Source of the DNA: Salticus scenicus
Lineage: Eukaryota; Arthropoda; Arachnida; Araneae; Salticidae
Assembly: GCA_963930645.1 (NCBI GenBank)
Contig: OZ005660.1
Coordinates: forward strand, 199,786,927 to 199,850,926
Direction of reading: 5' to 3'
Length of the DNA: 64,000 nucleotides
Numbering within the stretch: position 1 is the stretch's first letter; each line of letters starts with the position of its first letter. Under the pieces are notes generated by a model. It made no database searches, was not told the origin of the DNA, and worked only from the letters and a program-made list of their open reading frames with translations. Shown one piece after another: positions 57,272-64,000 of this stretch. The translations under genes and the position numbers were made by a program.

Positions 57272-58031
57272 TACACTGCTCGACATTGAAAATGCAACAC
57301 CAAGAAGGAATGATAATAACGGAATAAAAATTGTTGGACACATGCATTATAGTAGGAAGAACAATTGATTAAAATTTCAGGAAATTTGGAGTAATATGTA
57401 CTGAGAAAACAGTACATAAAGCAGTGACCTCTGTGAGCAATAACAGCACATATCTGCCTAGGCATTGAAGAGAACAGCGATTGAATGACATATACGGGTA
57501 GAACACTTCATGAAGCTTCAACACGATGCCATAATGCATCGATCGAAGCTACTGGTGAGTGGTGGGTGGCCAGTTGCTTTTCAACAATTAAACAGTCATT
57601 TTCATTCGTGCGAGATCAGGAAAACGCGCTGGCCTTCATTGATGCCGAATGTGTTCGACTGTTGCTCTAGCCAGCGCGTTCTCCTGATCTCGCACCAATA
57701 AAAATGACTGTTTAATTGTTGAAAAGCGACTGGCCCCCCGCCACTCACCAGTAACTTCGATTGATGAATTGTGGCATCGTGTTAAAACTTCATGAAGTGC
57801 TTTACCTGTACATGTCATCCAATCGCTGTTCGATTCAATGCCCAGGCAGATATGTGCTGTAATGGCTCCCAGAGGTCGTTGCTTTATGTACTGTTTTCTT
57901 AGTACATATTACTCCAAATTTTCTGAAATTTTAATCAATTGTTCTTCCTACTGTAATGTATGTGTCCAACAAATTTCTTTCCGTTATTATCATTCCTTCT
58001 TGGTGTTGCCTTTTCAATGTCGAGCAGTGTA
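57272..58031. mobile_element. Tc1/mariner-type fold-back element with TA target duplication
   Basis: The left end TA-CACTGCTCGACATTGAAAA and the inverted right end AATGTCGAGCAGTG-TA; the arms of about 370 bp are inverted almost to the centre (near 57655; landmarks GCACATATCTGCC/GGCAGATATGTGC and CAGTCATTTTCATT/AAAATGACTG). The TA flanks and CACTG terminus fit Tc1/mariner. Frames on both strands are mirror shadows of each other. Confidence 0.88.
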
Positions 58032-58914
58032 TATACAAAATAACTACGTCTATCTAACTTTTTCTTAATCTTCTTTCATTATCATTTATTTGTCAATATA
58101 TTTTTCCAGCTGTCACAAATCACTAATGACTGAGAGAGAGACCGCTACTTCCCTTTTCCTTATCTAATACAGCGGGCTGATTTAATTCGGCCCGAAATTG
58201 GCGTGTTTATTTGTACAGTTTATTCTACTAAAAGATCGGGTTAACATATTTGGCGACTAACTGCTTTACTAGTTTAAGCACGCTGTAATTTTGTCGTCGA
58301 TGGGCCAGCAGATTCCTGCCCTTTGGAACAAAACTATAGGGGAAAAAAACTTGTCTGTTAACCATACAATTCACGGATAATATTTGGCGACTTCTACATT
58401 ACGTTTTTTTTTTTTTTTTTTTTTTCCCTCATTGATTTTTCGGTGAATTCTTTAGAGTTATATATGACAGTTTAAAATTTTAGTGTTTAAAAAGAGAAAT
58501 CTGGTAATAGTCAAAAATGTTTTCTAGACTAGCCTTTGAGATAAAATCTTGTATAAGAATTTAAGACCTCTTTAACTAAAGTGTTTTGATATTAAACGAG
58601 GGGGAGGGGGGGGGATAAAAATAAAAAGAATATGCGATTTTTTTTTTCTTCAGAATAGTGTATTAAAACTTTTATGTAAATAAATTGTAAAATTTTTAGG
58701 TAAATAATTAATGGTTTACATGGATAAATGGATTAAATAGCTGCATAAAATTGTGATTTATTATTATTATTATTAAAGGATTTTTCTTTTAAATGCGATT
58801 TAATAGAAACATCCGCAATCTTTCTTTTTTCTTTCTTTTCTTTTTTTTTTTTTTTTTCTTTTTTTTTTTTTAAGATGGTAGCCCGTTTTATTGCTTTATT
58901 TATTGAAAATTAAT
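58032..58914. other. AT-rich interior of the hAT-like element
   Basis: No gene. Long T runs (58406-58424, 58840-58871), a G run near 58605-58613 and AT-rich filler between two inserted elements. Confidence 0.5.
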
Positions 58915-59156
58915 TTAACACTAGAAGCGCCAAGATTTCTCCCTACCTAGAAGCGCCAACGGCAGTCAATTTGACTGCTCCGTGAATTAAATGCAGATTT
59001 GAAATAACATGTTTAATAAAACTTTACACTATTTTTAATTACTTTATAGAATATTTTTAAGAACTTCTTTTGTGAAAAACATATTAATTATTATAAAAAT
59101 ATACAATTATTTTATGTAAATTTCCACTTACCTTCTATAAAAAAAAGAATATTTTA

Positions 59157-59244
59157 TTGCTCTTTACAATTTTTACACAGCACAACTTTATCTACTTCAG
59201 ACGTACATTTCCCACACACATAATACGAATATTTTTAACACGTA
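59157..59244 (-). pseudogene. piggyBac-like transposase, displaced C-terminal Cys-rich tail
   Basis: One base out of frame with the core, the minus strand reads SDTC, a TAA, then KYSYYVCGKCTSEVDKVVLC and KNCKEQ, stop. With CQIGHC before the A run this gives the CxxC pairs of the C-terminal zinc-binding domain that piggyBac transposases use to bind their ends. Two lesions, the A-run length and one stop, separate it from the core. The stop overlaps AATAAA, a likely polyadenylation signal (59151-59160). Confidence 0.7.
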
Positions 59245-59250
59245 TCACTT

Positions 59251-59284
<34 letters not shown>

Positions 59285-60447
59285 TTACAATGTCCTATCT
59301 GGCACTGACGTCTCTTCTTTGAGAGTCTTATGCTGGGGCTGGGAATTTCCACAGGCAATTTTGAGCTCGTTTTTCTATTTAAATGAATTTCTCTTAATTC
59401 CTCCGCTAACTGAAGTAGGAAGTTCCGCCGTGAAATGTTTTTATCAATTAATTCTTGATGGATGACAAAAGCATTAATTGCTGCTAAGTCTAGTACATTA
59501 TAGAAAGTATGTACTGGCCACCTTCTCGAAGCAGCCCGAATAGAATATTTTCGCGCCATCTGGTCGACAATATCAACACCGCATTTAGTTTTATTGTAGA
59601 ATTCTACAGTTGCTGGAAGTTTCTTCTTATGTTCCCAATAAATTTTTACATCTGGATGCAAGGTACTTAGCAACAGAACATTTTTATTTTTTTTGCCTTG
59701 ATAAACTGTGAGTGTAGATTCTCCATTCATTAGTAATACAGATTCATACAGTGCAGTTTTAGAATTCCTGACTTCGAGAGGTGTTTCTTTTCGATGTCTC
59801 CTTACTGTGTTTAAGAAACTCGTTTTTTTCTTTTCGAGTTTTTTAGCTAGAGATAATGATGAAAAATAGTTATCAGCCGTCACATTTCGGCCTGTATTCA
59901 AGTAAGGGCTTAGAAGGCGCATAACTACACTTTCAGGAAGACTTTCGTTTTCATTTCTTGATTCATCTCTTCCAAGATACGGAAAAGCATTGCACATAAA
60001 CTTTGAGTTTACATCAACTAGCATCCAAAATTTGATCCCGAATTTGTCCGGTTTGTTTGGCATGTATTGTGTGAACTTGCATCTAGTTTTCGATGGAAAC
60101 AGTTGTTCATCCACAACTAAATATTCACCCGGGTTATAGGAACTACCACAGTTTTCTATAAATTTGTTCCAAATATCTGAAAACAAAGCAAATTTATCAG
60201 TTTTTAAGCGTTCAGACCTCGTTGATTTCATGTCAAACCTTAGATATTTCATTATATCTCGAAAACGATTACGAGGCAATGTTTCACAAAAAAAAGGTGG
60301 GCCCCACGTATTATTCCAGAGAAAATAATAATCCATATCATTGGATCCGTATGCTCCTCTAGCATATATGATAGCAATAAAAGCATCAAGTTCTTCTAAA
60401 GATACACTCCAATTTTCTTCATTATGTGAAACTGCATTTGCTTCAGT
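59245..60447 (-). CDS. piggyBac-like transposase, catalytic core
   Basis: The block from 60447 reads TEANAVSHNEENWSVSLEEL, DAFIAIIYARGAYGSND and joins the long ORF that starts with an internal Met at 60336 (MDYYFLWNNTWGPPFFCETL). This is the DDE_Tnp_1_7 domain. Counting from that Met, the conserved acidic residues are D76 in VVDEQLFPSK, D155 in NVTADNYFSS, and D255/D258 in CGVDIVDQM, matching the DDD triad (plus the extra Asp) of piggyBac. Other marks are PNKPDKFGIKFW and AASRRWPVHTFYNVLDLA. The enzyme cuts and pastes DNA at TTAA. The frame ends in a poly-Lys run caused by an A run, after which the Cys-rich tail is out of frame. Nothing else in the catalytic core is broken. Confidence 0.93.
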
Positions 60448-60453
60448 GCATCT

Positions 60454-61031
60454 GTTGCAACATCAGTGCCTTCCCCCCATTCTTTTCCAGCGGGAAAAGA
60501 CAGCGGGAATGCTTCGACAGCGGGAATGCTTTTATTTTTATTTTTTATTCTCTTTTGGTTTTATTAGAATAAGATGCACTTTCGAAAGTGCAGTGTTAAA
60601 AAAGATGTAGACTTGAAAGGAAAGGCACTTTTACGGTGTCTTAAAATTTATTATGATTCTGTTTTATTAAGAAGAAGAAAACTGAATATTTTGAATATAC
60701 AGAAAGTTATTCATTATGTGAAGTAGAAATAATTTGAAAAATGTTTTATTAATCGTCAAATTTTGTACATATATTTCATTGTACATAGACCTCCATCATC
60801 ATCATTTAATTAAATATGTTAAAAGCAAAAGTTCCAGAAATATTATTTTGTGTCATCGATATTATCTTCTAACTCTCTACATTTTCAAGTCGGCCGTGAA
60901 AAGAAGAAAGGGTGAGTAACCTTTTCGATAATTAGTTGATAAATAATGAATGTGATTTTTAATATAAAGATATTTATCGCTAGTTATAATCTAATTTAAA
61001 AAGAACCCATGAATAAAAAGATTATATTAAA
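60454..61031 (-). other. Interrupting segment inside the transposase gene, flanked by AGATGC
   Basis: Exon 2 ends ...AAAAGATGC and the next coding block begins ...CAACAGATGCACTG, so a 6-bp repeat AGATGC borders about 578 bp of non-coding DNA. No GT-AG pair can be placed at these borders in frame. It is therefore either a small insertion with a 6-bp target duplication or an intron with unusual borders. It contains three AGCGGGAA repeats (60489-60525) and the palindrome GCACTTTCGAAAGTGC (60572-60587). No terminal repeats. Confidence 0.6.
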
Positions 61032-61330
61032 GCATCTTTTTATATGGAACAACATCGACTCATCTACAAACAGTCTCCATGCACTGGTCACATTTTTACC
61101 GACTTTTCTTTTTGCATAGGATGTTGGACCTGGTACCACTTTCAGCACATTTTGGGAACCATATTTCCCAGATTTTCTTTCTAAGTCAGATATTACTGTC
61201 CAGGAAGTTCCGTCTTTTGCGATATATGTAGATCCTTTTACATGGTTTTTGATATTACATCCGGTTCTGTTTCCTGATTTTGAAGAATCAAGTTTTCTTT
61301 TTGATCCTGTATGTTTTGAAGTACTGGAAC
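61032..61330 (-). CDS. piggyBac-like transposase, exon 2
   Basis: Encodes SSTSKHTGSKRKLDSSKSGN, a basic stretch, then YIAKDGTSWTVISDLE and VTSAWRLFVDESMLFHIKRC. The W-x-L-F-x-D-E-x-x-x-x-I pattern is the start of the folded DDE_Tnp_1_7 region of piggyBac transposases. The expected continuation (TEANAVSHNEENW) is found about 580 bp further on, at 60447, so the exon is interrupted there rather than ending naturally; the frame reading on into FNIIFLFMGSF is not part of the protein. Confidence 0.75.
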
Positions 61331-61454
61331 CTATGATAAAAAATATATAAATTATTATACGTACATTTTTATCATTAATATTTTTCAAAAAATCAAGTAC
61401 TTCAAAATCAAAACATGAAAGAAAAGAAAAGAGTAAAGAAATATATTTTTTTAC
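61331..61454 (-). other. Intron 1 of the piggyBac-like transposase
   Basis: 124 bp, donor CAG|GTAAAAAAAT and acceptor TTTTTTATCATAG|GTTCC on the minus strand. It is AT-rich with stops in all frames; removal joins ETG to SSTSKHTG. Confidence 0.8.
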
Positions 61455-61686
61455 CTGTTTCAGCAGATGAAGAAATTCGACCAGGCTGAATGTCCAGGTC
61501 CGTTGCCTGCTCATCTACACTTTCCTCAGAACCACTAGAACTGTTTTTCTCAATATTTCCTAAACATTCATAACTGATTTCATCTAAATTGCTTTCTTCA
61601 ACTTCGGAATCATCGTCGGATATCTCCTGTAAAACTCGTAAAAACTCATCTGGACTGAGATATTTTCGTCTTCGAGCAGCCATCAT
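61455..61686 (-). CDS. piggyBac-like transposase, exon 1
   Basis: The start is ATG at 61684-61686, followed at once by a second ATG; no in-frame ATG lies further upstream before the element's AT-rich leader. The exon encodes MMAARRRKYLSPDEFLRVLQ and then an acidic region rich in Asp, Glu and Ser (DDDSEVEESNLDE, SSSGSEESVDEQ). Such an acidic N terminus is common in PGBD/piggyBac transposases. It ends ...SSAETG with a GT donor (CAG|GTAAA) at 61454. Splicing keeps the frame (phase 1). Confidence 0.8.
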
Positions 61687-62955
61687 ACCGTCATTGAAAG
61701 AACAAAATTTCACAACTCAGTGAACAAATGCAAAATTCAAAATGATGTCTATTACAAGTCGCAAAAGAGCAGGTGTGAAAGAATAAGAGAAAGAAAAAGT
61801 TGTGACGCATTTCCTTTTTCAGCGAATGAAGAAAGCGTATTATCTTTCGATATATTTCGAAGAAAAGAACGAACAGTAGACAGGTATCTGGAATGAGGGG
61901 GGGGGGGAATTCCTGCTTTAGCAACAATAAATGAAAGGAATGTGTAGGAAGTATGTTTTTCTGAAAATAGATATGTTTGAGAGTAAAAGAAAAACTCAAT
62001 CGACTCATTTTTAATGGCAGTCAATTTGACTGTTCGTGGCGCTTTTAGGTATAGCTAAGCATATCTCTTAATTTTAATTCAATTCATTTCATATTTTGTA
62101 CCGTATATTTTCAGGTTATTTTAGGCAAATACAAAAAGTTCTGAGTTCGTAAGATTACAGGATTTTTTTAAAAATACAAACAAAAAGTAAAAACAGTCAA
62201 AATGACTGCTCTGGCGCTTCTAGTGTTAAATTATCTAAAATTAAGTGAGAAACATGGTGGGTTTTATATATATATATATATATATCCACGTTACATTAAT
62301 CATGACTTTCTAAATTCCAATAGATAAGAAACATGAATATAACACTTGAAATCCTATAATTAAAAGATTTAGGGATATAATTAGCGTAAGCTAAATATTA
62401 TTACACTCTAAGACATTTGAATTTAAATTTTAATGGTGTGTAGTGTTAGGGTTAAAGCCAGTTCACTAAAAGAGGATCCTAGACCTGAGTGGTGTACTCT
62501 CTGTAGAAAGTCTTTCTAAGTGGTACATTGCCCTTTTTATTTGAGTTTTGGAGAAAACCATAGTAAAATCCAAATGTATATGTCGACGAAAGCGATCTGG
62601 TATTGAACTTGGCAATTTCCGTCTACTAGCTTCCAGATATTTAAATTTTGATATTCCATTGATCAGAAAATTGCAGAAGTTTTCAATTGTATTTATAAAA
62701 CTTTCATTTTTGTGATAATTTTATGCAATGTTTTCCATAGTGTTGAATTTAAGATTCGCCATCAAAAAAAAAAAAAAAAAAAAAAAAAGGAAAAAAAGAA
62801 AAAAGAAAAAAAATCCTAAATTTCGTTTTACATCCCATTTTATTAATGTTTGTTTTCGTGTTTGAATAATGAATAGTATTAAAGTTAAATTACGCATCAT
62901 ACGATGGATCGGGCCCCATCTGTGAAAATTTGCACGAGCCGCCACTGAACTTAGA

Positions 62956-63232
62956 TTAACAAAATCAGATACCACATGATTAGATCCCTGTATATATACA
63001 TAATAAATGGTTGAAGTTGTAATTAATTGAAATTTAAACTTCAAATTACAGAGTTCGTACGGGCCTTATTTTCTCCCCGAGTCTTATGCCAGTAATTTTG
63101 TAGAACGAATTTCGTTTTAAAATAACTCTATATGATTTAGATGAATTTTATTGTTTCAGAATACTGGTGTGAGAATCAAGGGAAAAAAAAATAAGGCCCG
63201 TATGAACCTCGAATTATTATTATTATTTTATT

Positions 63233-63263
<31 letters not shown>

Positions 63264-64000
63264 TTTTGTGTGTGGGGGAGGGATTTAGAAACAAGTTCTG
63301 AACCCTCTATTCCCATTACTTAGAGACTATAGATGCCCATGCATTGAATATTTTCTTGTCTTTATTCATATACTCAAACCTACATCTGTGGGAAACTAAG
63401 TTCCATTTGCTTGAACATTATAAAAAAAGTCGAGTTACTAATTTCAAAATTATCAACATTACCAACATTATCAACAAACAACATTATCAACAACATCGCT
63501 AAAGAATTTCTTTTTTTAATGGAATATCATCTTTACGAATTACGTTATTACGAATAGTAACAATTTTCATGTTAATGAAATTGAATACAATGTTATTACA
63601 ATTTATAATGATGATAAAGAAATAATGTTAATATTAACAAAAATGATAATTTAAGTTATTACGAAGTGAATCAGGACAGCCATCTTGTAGAAATGATTCT
63701 TCAAATTCTACTAATGAAAATAAACATTACTCAAACATTTTCATCTAAATTTTTAATAGCTGAATAAAAGTTGCAAAAAGTGTGAGTAAAAATAGTAAAC
63801 CTTTATTCAAAATGGACAATGACAGAATCAACGATTTATTTTGAAACATACAGGGTTAAAGAAACACACAAAAATATCTTTTATTTAGAGGCTTGCTACC
63901 AGGGATCGTTTCCCTCAAGTTGTTTTCAGGATAACATTTAGGGGTGGAATATATGCGCATTTCTTTCTATCACTACTGTCACAGAGTAATCTCTATACTT
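62956..64000. other. AT-rich stretch with one palindromic element
   Basis: No gene. Besides the palindrome at 63051-63212 there are (TTA)n/(TTTA)n tracts at 63215-63266 and AT-rich filler. A long A run at 62764-62788 lies just before this region. Confidence 0.5.
63051..63212. mobile_element. Palindromic hairpin MITE
   Basis: GTTCGTACGGGCCTTATTTT at the left and AAATAAGGCCCGTATGAAC at the right are inverted. Near the centre ATACTGGTGTGAGAA recalls the core of the other hairpin MITEs, with CCAGTAATTTTGTAGA as its partner. 162 bp, non-coding. Confidence 0.75.

Larger units (their letters stand above)
58915..62229 (-). mobile_element. piggyBac-like transposon, near-complete (3.3 kb)
   Basis: The left end TTAA-CACTAGAAGCGCCAAG and right end TGGCGCTTCTAGTG-TTAA give 13-14-bp terminal inverted repeats with a TTAA duplication. 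Subterminal copies of the same end (CCTAGAAGCGCCA near 58950 and TGGCGCTTTTAGG near 62037) and palindromes (CAGTCAATTTGACTG near 58973 and 62021; CAGTCAAAATGACTG near 62194) are placed symmetrically. Between them, on the minus strand, lies a transposase gene with an intron. All parts of an autonomous piggyBac element are present, though the gene is damaged at its 3' end and interrupted at 60454-61031. Confidence 0.93.
57153..62955. mobile_element. Probable hAT element carrying two later insertions
   Basis: The left end CAGTGGCGGTTCTACATTG (from 57161) and inverted right end CAGTGGCGGCTCGTGC (to 62947) share 11 of the first 12 bases. The 8-bp flanks AATTTAGA and AACTTAGA differ at one base, as expected for an old hAT target duplication. 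Both ends continue into GGGC-rich sequence (GGGCACGGCCCC and GGGGCCCGATCC). Subtracting the fold-back element and the piggyBac-like transposon leaves about 1.7 kb, with no recognisable hAT transposase. Confidence 0.65.

Noticed and set aside
57485..58068. Several mirror-image frames on both strands
   Set aside because: They come from the two arms of one fold-back element and resemble no protein family.
59157..59465. Plus-strand frame with poly-Phe
   Set aside because: It is the complement of the piggyBac transposase C-terminal region and its A run.
60996..61060. Natural stop of exon 2 (reading on into FNIIFLFMGSF)
   Set aside because: The conserved protein resumes after the AGATGC repeat at 60448, so these residues are encoded by the interrupting segment.
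62721..63044. Minus-strand frame with poly-Phe
   Set aside because: It is generated by the A run at 62764-62788 and spans the hAT-like right end; no family resemblance.
1..64000. CRISPR array, operon, phage or bacterial defence system
   Set aside because: Spliced coding, pol III SINE, eukaryotic transposon families and very low coding density show nuclear eukaryotic DNA; no regularly spaced short repeats with unique spacers were seen.

Overview
This is an AT-rich (by eye about 70%), intron-bearing eukaryotic sequence with no operons, no ribosome binding sites and no dense coding. It looks like intergenic DNA from an arthropod. A piggyBac-like transposon, Tc1/mariner, Tigger/pogo and hAT elements, a Jockey-type LINE ORF1, a tRNA-derived SINE and many hairpin MITEs all point to an invertebrate. 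I cannot name the species from sequence alone; a spider or another large-genome arthropod would fit. I found no convincing complete host gene. One short coding-like stretch (about 23028-23253, minus) is the only host-exon candidate, and it is weak.

Layout. 1-10.3 kb: a self-nested TTAA-flanked MITE (1.6-2.4 kb), a pogo-like MITE (6.02 kb), a decayed tandem repeat of about 140-170 bp (6.4-7.5 kb), and two head-to-head copies of a hairpin-ended element (8.0-10.3 kb). 10.4-13.6 kb: GC-rich stem-loops and a C-rich satellite with a period of about 281 bp. 13.6-17 kb: more hairpin-ended repeats and TTAA MITEs. 18.2-20.9 kb: a decayed DNA transposon with a Cys-rich transposase tail. 20.9-26.2 kb: a stack of DNA transposons (hAT MITE; pogo-like element carrying a hairpin MITE that carries a SINE; Tc1/mariner element carrying a fold-back; Tigger-like element). 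26.3-27.7 kb: reiterated repeat modules. 27.7-38 kb: mostly AT-rich DNA with hairpin-ended elements, one of them carrying a hAT MITE. 38.1-38.9 kb: a dead Tc1-type transposase. 39.8-40.5 kb: a long palindrome. 41.1-43.5 kb: a broken LINE ORF1 split by a piggyBac-type MITE. 43.9-46.7 kb: a diverged duplication. 46.9-47.7 kb: another long palindrome. 52.0-55.9 kb: a pol-less LTR retrotransposon with matching 5-bp target duplications. 57.2-62.9 kb: a probable hAT element whose interior holds a fold-back Tc1/mariner element and a near-complete 3.3-kb piggyBac-like transposon with a spliced transposase gene.

The elements do not cooperate as a system; they form a layered insertion record. Target duplications let the order of several insertions be read directly (for example SINE into hairpin MITE into pogo-like element). 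The best candidates for something undescribed are three related subfamilies whose 5' end is repeated as an arm of a hairpin at the other end, a set of hairpin MITEs with a shared core but different outer arms, and the intact-looking piggyBac element.
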